From Colius striatus (taxonomy: Eukaryota > Chordata > Aves > Coliiformes > Coliidae), in contig NC_084790.1 of assembly GCF_028858725.1 (NCBI RefSeq), positions 87,324,996 through 87,388,995 on the forward strand: a stretch of DNA of 64,000 nt, written 5' to 3'. Position 1 is the first letter of the stretch. Each line of letters begins with the position of its first letter. A model generated the notes under the pieces. That model ran no database searches, had not been told where the DNA came from, and worked only from the letters and a program-made list of their open reading frames with translations. The position numbers and the translations under genes were made by a program. This document shows, piece after piece, positions 36,772 to 50,654 of the stretch.

Positions 36772-37198
36772 GATGCTCAGGGGCCCGGAGCATCTTCCTT
36801 CTGAGGAAAGGCTGCGGGACCTGGGGCTGTGTAGTCTGGAGGAAACTGAGGGGGGATCTCATTGATACTGACAAATATCTCACTGGTGGGTGTCAGGAGG
36901 TTGGGGCAGCACTTCTTTTCTGTTGTATCCAGTGACAGGATAAGGGGTGATGGGCTGAAGCTGGAACACAAACAGTTCCATTGAAACATCAGGACAAACT
37001 GTTTGAGTGTTTGAGTGAGGGAGCCCTGGCCCAGGCTGCCCAGGGAGGGTGTGGAGGCTCCTTCCTTGGAGGGCTTCAAGACCCACCTGGACACGTTCCT
37101 GTGTGACCTGATCTAGGTGAACCTGCTTCTGCAGGGAGGATGGACTGGATGATCCCTAAAGGTCCCTTCCAACCCCACCACTCTGTGATTCTATGATT
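36772..37198 (+). mobile_element. CR1 LINE 3' fragment
   Basis: Main-family copy with the ORF2 end (gaggaaaggctgcgggacctgg) and an intact tail (ctctgtgattctatgattg). Antisense to TCF4. Confidence 0.93.
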
Positions 37199-40100
37199 GC
37201 CATCATCAGTGCTGACAGCACATCCGCTGTTCCCCCCTGTGTGGCTCACAGACACTCTCTGCAGAGCAGGGCTGGTCCTTCATCAACCACAGGAGACCAC
37301 CGAGAAGAATGAAAACTGTCAGAAGTCACTTTGATACAAAAGCACCCGGAGCCGGAAAGACATCGACAGACGTCTGCAGGGATGGAGAGATGATCCCTCC
37401 ACCTCCTCAGGTGCAGGCATCCCGAGAGAAAGGGATGATAAACCCATCAGAGAGCTGCGAACCGCTCTTCATTCTCAAAAAGTTAAGTACTGGGGCAGAT
37501 AAAAAGATGGAGGGATGTTTCTAATCAGACTTACAAGATAATATAGGATAATTGTTAACAGCAAGTCGAGACCGCAGTAAGGGAGATAAAAAGGGAATCC
37601 TGCCAAGGGGAACTTGAGAAAATCTTTTACTAGTAGATGAAATGCAAATAACTGAAAGAAAGTGCAAAACAGCAGGGACAAAAACCCTTTGTTGAGATGT
37701 TTTAATTTTTGGAGCATTGAGATGCTAAGGAGAGACTGGAACCAGCACTACTGGGTTTGGAGACAGAACCAGTTGTTACCAGGAGCTTACAACTCGGCAG
37801 TTCCTGAGATCCCAATGCAGAAAACACAGTAACCAAATCCCAACGACATCCTCCTGAGGGGGAAAATACTTTTTCCCCCAGATCTAGGGCTGAAAACACC
37901 GAGTGTCCTCCATTCCCAGCGACACCAGTTCAGCTGGGTATGACCTTGCGCAACCCCAGGTAGCCCAGGAGCTGATCCCCACTGCAGTGGGAGGATCTCA
38001 CCTCACGCACCTCCACGAGTCCCCTCCAAGCTACATTTTACTCTGTGATTCTACAAAAGACAAAAACCACTTAAGTTTTGAGGTCGATGGAGACAAAAGA
38101 AACATATGATACTGCTTCTGGTTGGCAACCAACTGCCACCACCCTTGGAGCAGAGCTCCGGAGAGCGGCTGGAAGCTGTAAAGGAGCTGTGACAGACGCC
38201 ACGTCTCGCTCTGGGTCTCTCCCTTTTCCTGCCACCCTCCCCAGGCTCTGTCCCTGACCTGTGTGAGCAGACAAGACACAGACAGACCTGGAGATGGCGA
38301 GCAGCCCATCTGCTCCCGTGGACCACCTCCACCGCAGAGTTACACGAGGTGCCTCCAGTTGGGTGGTCCAGCTTGAAGAGGGGCAACCTTGCTATCTGGA
38401 TGATTTGTCCTGACTCCTCGAAGGCTACACGCCTTGTTTTACCACGTCAGGAAGCAGTCGTGGTAATAATCAAAAGTTAATGTATTTTTTTTGGGGGGGA
38501 GGGATTATTCAAACTGAAGTGTTGAATTCAGATGCAAAACAAAGACGCAATAAACTCGCCACCACTTCACTGCTGACATTCTGATGTGAAGTTCTAGTCA
38601 CATTTTTTAAACTGGTCCCAGTGAAAAAAAAAAACACCCCAAAAATCCCACTTTTCTCACATTTCTTCTCCTCCAGGTTCTCAAGGGTTCTGGAAGGTAA
38701 CCACCTATGTTACGTCTCACAACTGAGTGCTAAGAACTGTCAATCCTTTCGTTCCTTTTTACAACCCACCGCGTGATCTATCTCGCCAGCTGAGATTTGC
38801 AGCTCTCTGTTCTGCCAGCTGGCAAACTCCAGGCTCCCTTACTGAGCAAGCCCAGCCAATGGCCATCCCCACACAAAGCAAACACCATTTCTTACCCATT
38901 GTGACTGCCTTCAAGCCCGTTTTCCCCTCTCTCTGGGTGGGAGGGAGGCGTTCTGAGATGGCAGGGAGCTGGGGCTGCAGCACCCCTCTCACTAGACACC
39001 CCAAGACCAATGCTTTCTACCTCCACAGCCACACGAGACACCACTTTGCAACAGCCTTTCTGTAGCCTGAATTCCTGCATAACTTATGTCTCCAGTTTCG
39101 GTCACCTGAGAGAAGATACAGCCAGCCCCATCACTTGGTTATGCACACACAGTGTATTTTCCAAGACAGAGGAAGGCTTCGACTTCAGCTCTGCAGGGCT
39201 ACCAACAGCACTGTGTGTGTGTGCACGTGCACACACGTGTCTCTACAGCCAAAGATCAGAACTAACCCACACCAAACAGTCCCACAAGCAGATGGTTACA
39301 GGGGTTGGTCTCTGGTAGCGCTGTGGTTTTCACCACACTGCCACGTCTGCCCTGTCCAGACTGCTTTTAACAGCAAACTTCAGGCCTTGGATGTCCCCTA
39401 AAAGGGGCTGGCCATTTGCTCTTCTCTTTAAACATCATCTCTTTTTCTGCTTGAAATGTCTCTAGTGATTTCCACCCAAGCACCAAGAGCCCAGGCCCTT
39501 CAAGTGCCCCTCCACGCTGTCAAACGCGTTTGAGCCCTGCCAGCTGCCCGGGGACGCAGGGACTGACACAAAGCCCGTCTGACACAAGGTGTCAGGGACC
39601 AAAAGCAGCCATGCCTGCGAGCCTGGGGGAGGTGGGCAGCTCCTGGCACCACCGAGGATGCAGAAGCTGCTGCCTTTGCTGCCTTGCCCTCCCTCCGCAG
39701 CCAGCAGTGCCACCGGTTTGTCTGCTGCACAAACAGCAGCTCTGCCCCGAGGTGGAGCAAAGATACGAATCATTCCCCCCAGCCTGGGAGTGTAGATTAT
39801 AAATAAAACTTATCTGTAGAGAATCAAACTCACTTTGAAGTCCTATTAATATTTTATTTATTTCCACCTCTTTAAAGAGTCCCGGTGCAGCACCCAGCAG
39901 ATTGGAGCGGAAAGAAAACAACCACCCAACAAAAGAACAAACCCTACAGTGTGCAGGGGAGGAATAAGCAGGTTCTGCTGTCGATCTGCAAGCCTCTGCC
40001 CTAACTTCCCCTTTGCAATCACCATCTTGGGCACACACAGGAACACGCACTCACACGGGTAACAAAGGACAGTCCGCTTGGGAGAATTCGGCCAAAGGGC

Positions 40101-40714
40101 AAAGCCATGAGAAGCCTCAGTCCTGTGGGGTCTGTTGGCTGTTTAGGTTAAAAAGGCATCTGTGAGATGAATAAACAGTAGAACAGAGAAGGCTGATCCT
40201 GGAGGCAGTGTTCAAAATCAAGAGCGAGGATCAAAACCGTCCTGCGGACCTGCCAGTGCTGGGCTATGGAAGCACAGATGTGCTAATCTTTTGTGGCAGC
40301 TAAAAGACTCCAACAGCTGGAAGAAAGCTCTTAGACCTCGTTTTCTCCCACCTGTGCATTTCCATTTTCACATCCCGTAACAGGTACCCAGCAGGAACGC
40401 CCGGTTTTTCTGGTTATGCCAGTCTGTAGGCATCCCAGACTATCTGCACTATCCAGACATTCATCACGAGTGGGAAGCTCTTCCAAAAGGGAAAAAGCCA
40501 TACGTGGCAATTAATTCTGGAACACTCAGCATTTCCTGATGGAGCTGTAGTTAACCCAGATCAGGAATGCAGTGCTGGGCAAGGATTCTCAGTTTCACCT
40601 TTGTTAGACAGGTTTTTCCTTCCTTTTCTGTTTGGTTTTTTGGACAGTAACTCCTTTGCTGTCTGAGGTGCTGGTTTCATCACCACTGAGATGTCCTGCC
40701 TTGAATTTGGGAGT

Positions 40715-40925
40715 TATCACAGAATCTCAAGGGCTGGAAGGGACCTGCAAAGCTCATCCAGTGCAACCCCCTGCCAGAGCAGCAGCACCTAGAGCAGGGC
40801 ACACAGGGACTCATCCAGCTGGGGTTGAATGTCTCCAGAGAAGGAGCCTCCACAGCCCATCTGGGCAGCCCCTGCCAGCGCTCCCTCACCTCAACAGGGA
40901 ACAAGTTTTCCCTTGTTACTGCCGC
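40715..40925 (-). mobile_element. CR1 LINE 3' fragment, second subfamily
   Basis: Tail 'cacagaatctcaagggctgg' and block 'gagcctccacagcccatctgggcagcccc'. Truncated on the 5' side after 'caacagggaacaag'. Sense to TCF4. Confidence 0.88.
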
Positions 40926-41329
40926 AGCCACTGCCAATGCTCCTAGTCCAAGACAAAAACCCATCTCAGGGTTATCAGAGCCCCCACTGCCATGGAGAAC
41001 AGGTCTGGTGCCCTGTACCCTCCCCATGAAACCCCAGCTGCACCTGACAGCCCCGCAGCACTAGAGCTCAGCCTGGATTCCCTTCTCTCTCTGACGATGG
41101 GAACTTGACCCTCCGGAGCGAGGGGAGCCCCTGCCCGACCCCGGAGCGAGTCCCGAGCGGCGCTGAGAAACGCTCATACAAATCTTTCTTCTATTGCTCA
41201 CAGATGGGCACTTGAAGCGCGGGCACGGCCAGGAGCAGACACAAGCTGTAAAAAGCTGGGGGGAAAGTTTCCTATGAAGTTATGAGCGTTGCAGCCCTTT
41301 CCCTACACTTAACCCCTCCGATGCTGGGA

Positions 41330-43200
41330 GGCAGCCTTCACGCACGCAATTAACTCGCTGAACACAAAGGAGAAAATAAACTATCACCCACAGCCTGGAT
41401 CTCTCTGGGCTGCACTTAGGAAGAGATTACTCCCAACCTGACGATGCCACGAACAAATAGCAGCGAGCAGGACTCCTTTGTCCTTTTAAAAATGACGACC
41501 TTGTGTTATCCAATTAGATAAAACAAAAACAGGCGGCGAGAAAGTTGTAAGGTGAGGCATGTTAACATGTGTTCGACACTGTCAGAGTTTATAAGCCTGA
41601 CAGAAAGCAGATTTGTGCAAAGCCCTTATAAACCTCCGCTGCTATATTAAAAAAAGGCAGCAGTGCAGGGCAACTCTCGACACAAATGGTCTCTCACTGT
41701 ATGTGTGTGTATTATTGGTCCAAATTATTCACCCTTACTTTAACTGCGCTCAAGTCTTTCATCTCCATGCTATACAATAATAGTTTCCATATGACTGGTG
41801 GCTCAGCTATAAATAAGATCAAAAGCCAAAGAAAGGATTTAATAAAAAAAAAAAAGAGGGGGAAAGAAAAAGAGAAAAAGAAAAGCAGAGGACATTAAGA
41901 GTGGCATTAAATCGGGGGGGGGGGAGGAAAAGCAAAGTTCACTTTTTTTCCCTCCTAACAGGATAAAAAGAAAAAGGTAGTGCTAAGCAGCTCACCAAGC
42001 CTCTTAGGGAAAGGCTGCCAGTGGTGTGCAAAAGCCATTTCAACAGAGCCCAAAGCCTCGCTGTGAAGAGGAAGATGATGATGAAAAAAAAAAATAAAGC
42101 TCAAGTGCCACGTGCCCGGACCCTCAGCTGCAGATGTGGCTCCCCCATGCCTGCTCCTCACCCAGCCCCGCGTCGGCCCCGCGCGCTGCGGCTCCCACGC
42201 TTGGCCGGCTTTGCTTTCCCACCGCCGCAGATAACTGAAGTATTCTGAGCAGAAAACAACCAGTTGCCATGGCCGTCAGAGGGAAGTCACTGCAAATAAT
42301 CCCTGCGATTTCTTTCCAACAGGGACGATTATTCATTTAAGTATTGGCTAAATCCGGAGATATTAAGGGTCCTAAAGCACAGGATTAAGGATATTAACTC
42401 TTCTTCACTGCACAGCCGGGGAGGGAGGGAGGAAAACCACGCTGCAAGCAACTCTGCACACCTGGCTGCTTCACTTTGGTCCCCACTTCCACATGACAGG
42501 GCTCCTGTCTGGAGCATCAGGTGCCTCAGCCACCCTCGCTGCTGCCTTCCTCTCCAGCACTCTCCTGGTCTTGGCACCTCCAATTCCGCCAAGCCCAGCC
42601 AGCCGTGCCCCACGCGGAGCTCACGGGCAGGAACTAAACCCAAAATACGACGGGGGTTTTAGCCCTGTGCCTAATTAGCTGGTGAGAAATGAATGGAGGC
42701 ATTGTGCAAGGACAACTCTCTCCTGAAAAGGTGTCGTTTAAAATGTTGGTCAGCGGTTTCTCTGCTGGTCAAAATGAACTTTACAGCTCCAAAATCACTT
42801 AAAAATATGATAAAGGCTGTGCTTCCAGTGCATTAGGAATGTCAGCCAATTAGGCAGAAAATGCTGCTATATAAAACGCCTGCACTGGTGCCTGTTATGT
42901 CAGACTTCATTCCAGGAAGGTCATTCTGCCCAGTTTTCTTCTTTCTTTATTTAATCTGTGTTATACCTTGCTAACTACAAAACACATTCGAGCGAAGAAC
43001 CACACCGCAGCCACAGCAGCCACAACTGTGCTGGAGGACTGAGAGAAAGATAGCGAGCCTAAAGAGAGAAAGCCAAATCTTGCCTTTCAAACGGTGCCAA
43101 GCCGCTCGGCTCCTTTTGGTTGTGTTACGAATGACATAACTGAATTACTTCATGAGCTGCTACTCTAATTCCTAGGGGTGGAAAATTCCATAAGTTAATT
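41330..43200. other. repeat-poor intronic segment, candidate regulatory DNA
   Basis: No transposon recognised. AT-rich with homeodomain-type words (attaact, ccaattag, aattagc), E-box-like CANNTG sites and a small CpG-rich patch at 42165-42225. It resembles conserved intronic DNA of developmental genes but conservation cannot be judged from one sequence. Confidence 0.3.
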
Positions 43201-43710
43201 TAATGTGGATGTAAAAAGAACCCACACACAAACACGCTCTCTTCCTGTGGGCCCTCGCTGTGTAGTGTGCAAGCTGGCTAACTGGCTTCTCAGCGCTGTC
43301 TTAACAATAATGTGTACCAGCCTCTGGTTTCTAAGGCTTTCAGTCAAAGCCTCCATGCACTGTTGCAAAAGAAACTCGTGTCTCCTGAAAGTCTCCTGAA
43401 GCCAGCAAAAGTTTGCATTTTGCTGTTTTTCTACAATCCAAGCTGAGATGTTGTGATAATATCCCAGCAACCCATAGAACCCCCCCCTGAAATCAGAGGA
43501 GCAGCAGAGAGCCAGGAAAAGCTCCAGCTGAACATACACACCTAGCTTGTGCCCTGGAGAGATGGAGATGGGCAGATCAAATCAACCCAAACTCCAAGTT
43601 TTCACCTTGACATGTGATTTCTGAAAGTCCCCTAAAGAGACACAAACATCACAAGCAGCCTGACCACAAACCTCACATCATCCTCATTTCTAAAAGGCAC
43701 TTTCTGCCTC

Positions 43711-43862
43711 TTCACAGAATCCCAAGTGTTGGAAGGGACCTGAGAAGCTCATCCAGTGCAACCCCCCAGCCAGAGCAGGACCACCTAGAGCAGGGCACAC
43801 AGGGATTCATCCAGGTGGATTTGGAACGTCCCCAGAGAAGGAGCCTCCACAGCCCATCTTGG
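43711..43862 (-). mobile_element. CR1 LINE 3' fragment, second subfamily
   Basis: Tail 'cacagaatcccaagtgttgg' and 'gagcctccacagcccatcttgg'. Truncated on the 5' side at about 43862. Confidence 0.85.
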
Positions 43863-45001
43863 CCCCAGAAGTTTCTTTGTGGTGCCCTTGGTAGTTCTGT
43901 ACCAGCCTCACAAGTTTGGCAAAGGCAAGTCACCTTCTTTTTCATGACCATGCTCACAGTGCTCGTGTACAGGCCATGAACACCCCCAGAGGAGTGACCA
44001 GTGGCAATAATGGCAAGCACACGTGTGCTAGCAGAACCCAGGTCTGGATGGGATGGGAAAACCTGAACCTCCATCTCCTCTGCCACGCTCTCCCACGGCC
44101 TCACACGTTCCAATTACCCTCTGAAACGGATTAGCTTTGGGTGAGCAGCAGCTGCACCCACACTGGAGGGATGCTCAGTGCTCAGGTTCCTCCCTTTCCA
44201 CTCTGCCCAACCGAGCAAGTCGTGTCCCACCTCCTGTGAGGGCTTTCCCCCAACCTCCTGCGATTTCAGTCACCTCTATGTTCTGAGACCTTCCTGCTGC
44301 CTGTGCTGCTGCTGCTGCAAGGTGGTGGGTGCAGAGGAAGCAAAGCAGCTCCTCTGGCCTTTCCCTGCCAAACCAGTTTGCTGCTAAACTGGTTTCCAAT
44401 ACACCACATTCGTAAAGGGTGTGAATTATGGAGCGTGGACTCACTCATGGCACTGGGGGGAAATTAGAAACAGGGACAACAGCAAACCCCAGAGGCCTGC
44501 TAAAAACTAGTAACTGCTTAAACGCTCTCCTTGCTGGGCCACTAATGTAAAAGGCAAAGGAATGTAAAATAAGGAGAAATTCCTTTCAAGAGGAGCCTGC
44601 TCTAGAGGAGTGTCTGTGCGGGCAGCAGAGCTCTGCTCCCAGCCACACAGCTGTAATCCTGGCCTCCTGCCACCCAAACCCCTCCATTCCCACCTCCAGC
44701 AGCACTGATGGATCGGTGGCCGCCTTGGCGTTGTGTGGGGAGGAAAGTCAGGCATCTGCCGGGCAGGGAGCTCGGGCAGGGAGCGTGGCCAGGCAGCTTT
44801 GGCTCTGCAGAGCCTCGGGGCTGCTGCCATGCCCGGGCAGCACACAGAGGTGTGTGGTGGGCACAGCCGCTTCCACCAGCGCTCTCTGCAAGTTTCCGGT
44901 CCGTACCTCCCACTGTTACTTTATTTACTGCAGCTGGCCAGCCCTTTATAGCCTGTTTCATGTATTAAAATTCAAATGTGGAAAACATTACCAGTATCCT
45001 C

Positions 45002-45062
45002 CTTGATTTTTTTTTATTCTTTCTTTTTTTTTCCCCCTTAATTTTTTTCTTCCCCCCCCCCC
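45002..45062. repeat. T-rich/C-rich low-complexity tract
   Basis: Successive runs of T and C, ending in a run of 12 C (45051-45062). Intronic. Confidence 0.9.
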
Positions 45063-46854
45063 AACTTCCTTTTCAGCGTGGAATGTATCAAATGGTCAAA
45101 GGCTAACTTCGAGACTGACTCCACTCACAAACTATTTCCTTTGTTCTTATGTTTTCGCTTCAAAATTCATACCAGTTTTCCAAGAGAAACGGTCGGGCCC
45201 GAACTCTTTCGCCCAAGAGTTTCAGACAGTGAGTAATGCTGCTGGGGAAGGCGACAGACTCCTTCTTTTCACTGAAGCAGCCCCATTTTGTTTGCTGTAG
45301 CAGCAGCAGCAGCTCCCAAAGCAACCCAATCCTCCCGCTCGGTTACCTTCCTCTGACCATACGCTTCACCAGCAAAGTCCAAACTCTGAGGTCAGGCCTC
45401 ATCACTTGGCACTCCTCCTGAAAAAGCAAGTGCCTACACACCCCTAAAGCCGTGCCGGCGTTCTTCAGATGCGTGACACCAGCACCTCTGCGTCGCTGCT
45501 GCTTCTTTCCCTTTCCTGTTTAAATCTTAACTTCACCTACATCTGGCATTTAAGCGAGCAGCGCACCATTTATGGAACAAACTGTCTCTGAAGTGATGCC
45601 CTGGGTGCATGTTGCATCGGTTTAACATATGCAAAGCGAACAAAGCTACAAAAATTAAACCCTTCTCCTCTTGATTGAGAGCAGATACGCAGAAAACAGT
45701 TGTAAGTCGCAGATCTGGCTTTTAATAAAGCCAGGCTTCTTCATTAAAAGCAGTATTGTTTAAACACTGGAGGAAAAAATAGCTTTGTACAGACTAAAAT
45801 CTTAGATTATACGTGTCCCAAGTGTATTTAACATATTACCTGAGGCCAAGCTAAATTACAATCTAGAATTTCCTTTTGTGAATTCTCAGCGACTGCCACA
45901 GAGAGCAAAACAATGTCTGGTTCATGCTAATTTTATTGGGGAAGGGGAGAGGAGATAGATGGAACGGAGCTGCTGAAAAAGCATCTTTTTACCTCTCGGA
46001 GGCTTTCACCAGGCCATTTTCAGTTAATTTTTTCCAAATCTGCGAGTGGCACGGGCTCAGTTGTGGTTTTTAATGATATTTCACCCAAGACAGAGTCACT
46101 TACAGTACCGTTTAATTTAACAAGGAGTAGAGACTGTCACAAAGCTGCCTCAATAACCAAAGCCTCCCCTTATTTTTCTTTCTCAGGTTCTTAATTTCAA
46201 CAACTGGTGTTTACATTTTAACAACCTGAAGCAACGCAAACCAAGGGCAGATATTTAGCTTAGGGTGCTGTTCATGGACAAGTCTGAATGGGAGGACTGT
46301 TTGGTCAAGGACAGCTGGGTAAGGACACCTGAAAAGCAAACTTTTCCTTGCAGGGGAGGAAGCAAGAGGCAGCTGGGATATTTTGGCTTCTGTATGAGAT
46401 GGCAGACCTCAGTTGGGAAAGCACTAGATGGTGATCAGCACTCAAGCTTAGACAGAAAACTTAGCCCTGGGCTGGAGACAGAGCGTGCTGTGGAGCCATC
46501 TCCAATGTGGGGACGGGCTGGATAGGAGCCTGAGAACTTCCCCTGGCATCACAGTGGGCTCAGGAGCAGCCCTTGTGAATAAAGCTGTGCTCCCAGTGCT
46601 GCTGGAAGCTAATTATTTTGTAATCAGCTAACGGACTGTCATGACAGTGCCTGGTGCAGGGGCATCCCCAGCGCACAGCAGAGCGGGAACGCTGTAATTA
46701 CCAAATAATTGGCCACCAGAAGAAGTTCCTTCCTTCCCTAAGCAGTTGCCTCACACTCAGGCATCAAAGTTTTCTTTCTTTTTCCTTCCCTTGTGAAAAA
46801 AACAGAAAGAAAAAGAGGAGGAACCCTGAGTCCTGTCAAATAGAACTCTAAAAT

Positions 46855-47240
46855 GTTTGCATTTTCCATATGATGTCTAATCCTATTTGGAATGCTTCTG
46901 AGCATTTGGCCTTGATTACATCTTGGAGCAATGAACTTCACAGGTCATTGTGTGTTGAATAAAAAGTATTTCTTTTTGTCAGGTTCACTGAATGTACCCT
47001 TGTTCTTTAATTATAAGGCAGGATGAATGGGAGAGCTAGATTTACCTTCTCTATGCTGTCCATTATCCTGTGTACCTCTATTATGTCTCCTCTCATTCAT
47101 CTCCTTTCTAAACAAAAACACCACAATCTGTTCAACCTCCCTTCACATGGAAACCCTCCCATCCTTGCAATCCCTCCTGCTGTTTGTCCCTGTACTCCTC
47201 CTAATTCCAGTACGCTTCCTTCAGATAGCAAAACCAAAAC
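46855..47240 (-). mobile_element. ancient CR1/L3-type LINE fragment
   Basis: The series 'gaataaaaagtatttcttt', 'gtacctctattatgtctcctc', 'ctaaacaaaaacaccacaatc' and 'cttcacatggaaaccctcccatccttgc' region matches, in order, a 3' portion of an old amniote CR1/L3-like LINE that I recognise. It is strongly diverged and lacks coding capacity. Orientation is inferred from the reversed 'cctctcattcatctcctttc' block. Confidence 0.6.
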
Positions 47241-48621
47241 AGCAGACAGCTCCAGACACGTGTGTGAAGTTTCCATGGGACTTGAGCAGAGGTATATGCT
47301 CTCCTCCAGATATGTGTATTGCTAACTGGAATCCTTTCCTCTGCCCTGCCCTGCCCTGCTCTGAGTGTGTGGGATGAGCAGGGAATCAAGCCCAGTCTCC
47401 CCTAGCACCACGCAGGACACAACTCGCCATGGATCTGTCGGGCCCCTTTCTCTTTCCACATACTCCTCCTCACCATGTCTTAACTGACATCAATAGCTCG
47501 AGCTATCTGGATAATTCCTTGTTCCCTTCCCGGTGTGAGTAAGCAACACTCTTTCTGGAGTGAAATTTGGGAGTATAAATGCCCCCCGTGCCTCTCAATC
47601 CTGCTGAAGACAGCACTGATCCAGCTCAGCTCTGCACAGGCGCAGCTTCGCCACCTCCTCACTGAGAATTGTCGCTTCTCAGCTGCCACAGCTTGGTGGC
47701 TTGTTCATTAACTTCTGCTGAGGGACCCCCAGGCTGCTGCAGACCCACGTGCACTGCATTAGGTGGGTTTCCATATTATTTTTCTGACATATTAAAACCA
47801 GAAGAGCACTGAGGAGACGTGGCTTTCCTTAGCAAGGGAGGAAGGAATTGTGAACCATTTCCTTTGCAAAGTGCAGGACATCTCTCCTTGAGACCCAAGT
47901 GGTGCGTGGAAGGTGAACTGCAGAGCTGACCCCACGGGCTTTTGTGACATGCCACCTACCCTGGCAGTAAAGACAGACCAGGCACTCAGTAACGAGGAGG
48001 GTGTGCAGAGCTAGGCACCTGTGCACTGGCTGTTGATGGAGAAGGGTCATATCGTCCAGAGGGAAACACTCTGCAGCGAGCACACTAACTCTGAACTGCC
48101 TTCTCCCCGCAGCTTTAAGCACGTGTTTAAAGCAAGGACAGGATTATCTCCCACTCCTTAAACTCTCTCCAGCCCTGCAAGGCCAAAACTCCACTAAACC
48201 TGCACCCAGCTTCCCAAGCAAGTGACGTGTCCCGAGTGATACAAAACACTACCAAACTCTTTCTGAAAGCCAGTAAAGGAAAGCATTTCAAGAGCTGGGT
48301 AGAGGCTGTGATTTTATGTTCACCTGGCCTGCAAACGGAAGAGTAATTGAACCCCTGAAGATTTCACACCTCCCCATCCCGTCTGTCACACTTGTGCACA
48401 CACACTGTCTGCAATCCAGGGCACATGGCTATGAGAAGAGCAACCTGGGGCTGTGCAGCTGGCCCCTGACACGCAGCCACATGAACCACTGGTAAGAAGG
48501 CGCAGGAGAGCCTGACCATGCTGCTGCTGGAACCTGTCTGTCCCACTGCCATGGGGCAGCTCTCACACGGACACGCTGCGTGAAGGAAAGGCAGCATCAC
48601 TCCTTCCATGAATACACACAG
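47241..48621. other. intronic, nothing further recognised
   Basis: Unique-looking intronic sequence with a short (CCTGC)n-like tract at 47340-47363. No exon seen. Confidence 0.5.
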
Positions 48622-49265
48622 AGTCACAGAACCACTCTGGTTAGAAAAGACCTTTAAGGTCATGGAGTCCCAGCCCTGCCCTCACCCTGCCCAGCCCAGT
48701 ACTGAGCCCTGGCCCTCAGCACCTCAGCTCCACAGCTTTGGGATCCCTCCAGGGCTGGGCACTCCCCCAGCTCCCTGGGCAGCCTGGCACAGAGGCTGAC
48801 ACCCCTCTCAGGGAAACAGTTTTGCCTCAGCTCCAACCTCAACCTCCCCTGGGGCAGCTGGAGCCCCTTTCCTCTTGTCCTGTCATTCATGGCTGGGGAG
48901 CAGAGACTGACCTCAGCTCCCTGCAGCCTCCTGTCAGGGAGTGTCAGAGAGTGCTGCTGTGTCCCCTCAGGCTCCTCTTCTCCAGGCTCAACACCCCCAT
49001 TCCCTCAGCCCCTCCCCAGCCCCTTGTGCTCCAGCCCCTTCCCCAGCTCTGTGCCCGGCTCTGGCCACGCTGCAGCCCCTCAGTGTCCCTGTGGCAGTGA
49101 GTGAGGGGCCCAGCACTGACACAGCCCTGGAGCTGCAGCCTGCCCAGGGCCCAGCACAGGGGACAGTCCCTGCCCTGCTCCTGCTGCCACCCCAGTGCTG
49201 ATCCCAGCCAGGCTGCCCTTGGCCTTCTCACCCCCCTGGGCACGCTGCTGGCTCCTGGTCAGCCC
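48622..49265 (-). mobile_element. CR1 LINE, third subfamily
   Basis: Minus orientation, a partner of the 33.0-kb copy ('ctctcagggaaacagttttgcctcagctcc'). It extends further into the ORF2 end (to about 'gcacgctgctggctcctggtcagcc'). It ends about 150 bp downstream (in the transcript) of the donor at 49416. Confidence 0.87.
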
Positions 49266-49383
49266 CTCAGCCCCTTTTCCTATGCACTTGTCCATCGCAC
49301 GTTTGAGAAGCTGCAAAGCCCTTGCCGACCCTTCCACCCCTTTCCTCCCTCTCCCCCAGCCTCCGAAGCCAGCCGGTTCCTCA

Positions 49384-49818
<435 letters not shown>

Positions 49819-50089
49819 TCATTTTTAACCATTTATTTGTTTCGTCAAGGTTTTGTTTTTGCTTCCCTAGGGCAATGTTTAGAGTAGCGTTGCGGGGAAG
49901 GAGAGAGCATGGTTGACACGAGAGTGCAGCTTTGATTTTCATGGGCAAAACAGGTTCAATGATTCCTCATGAACATAATCATTACAGTACATATGTTGCC
50001 CTCTTTATGTCTTCGAAAAGTTTTTTAGTGACACTTAAAAAAAACCCCCAAAAAATTAAATAAAAAAATTGAAAAAGAAAACCACAACC

Positions 50090-50293
50090 AAAAAGAAGCA
50101 AAAGAAACACCTCTGTTACTCATCTCTGGGATTCGTCTGCCCCCCACCCAAAAAGAAGTAAAAGAAACACCTCTGTTACTCATTCCTGACTGGGATCAGT
50201 CTCCCCCTCACCCAAAAAAGAAGTAGAAGCCAAGAAACACCTCTGACTGTTACCCGTCTCTGACTGGGATTTCTCACCTCCCCCCTCCCCACC
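50090..50293. repeat. three tandem copies of a 60-80-bp unit
   Basis: Units start near 50090, 50150 and 50214. Each contains 'aaaaagaagya', 'aagaaacacctctg', 'ctgggatt/ctgggatc' and ends in a C-rich stretch. The second and third share the extra 'tgactgggat' word, which indicates stepwise duplication. Confidence 0.85.
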
Positions 50294-50654
50294 TAATCCC
50301 AGGATCACACGCAAAGAGAGAAAGAGAAAACTACCATCTCCTACAGTCCCTCACTGCTAGTTGGGATTTTATTCCTACAGGTTTGCATCCTGAAATCGCT
50401 TTTCAACACTGGTAAAGGCAACAATACGTAGTCTTCCCTAACTAGGCAGCTTACGGCCTCAGTGAGCAATGTAGCAGCTACCAGCAGCCGGGGTGGCCAT
50501 GGTGGGGTGAGGGGTGTCAGATTGCTCCCCACCTCCCCCCTTCGCTGGCTGTGATGTCCTGGAGGTCCCTACAACCACACACCCAGAAGGACAGGCCCTC
50601 ATCTCCCACTTCTCTGATCATCTAAAAGCTGCAGCCCTGGCAAGGACCCTGTGA

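Noticed and set aside
43195-43539. 114-aa minus-strand open frame with normal-looking composition
   Set aside because: No recognised domain, no splice partner in TCF4 and no supporting context. Likely chance.
45301-45313. Short CAG/CTG run as the TCF4 CTG18.1 repeat
   Set aside because: Only four to five units, and in a 3' intron. CTG18.1 lies in a much more 5' intron of TCF4, outside the window.
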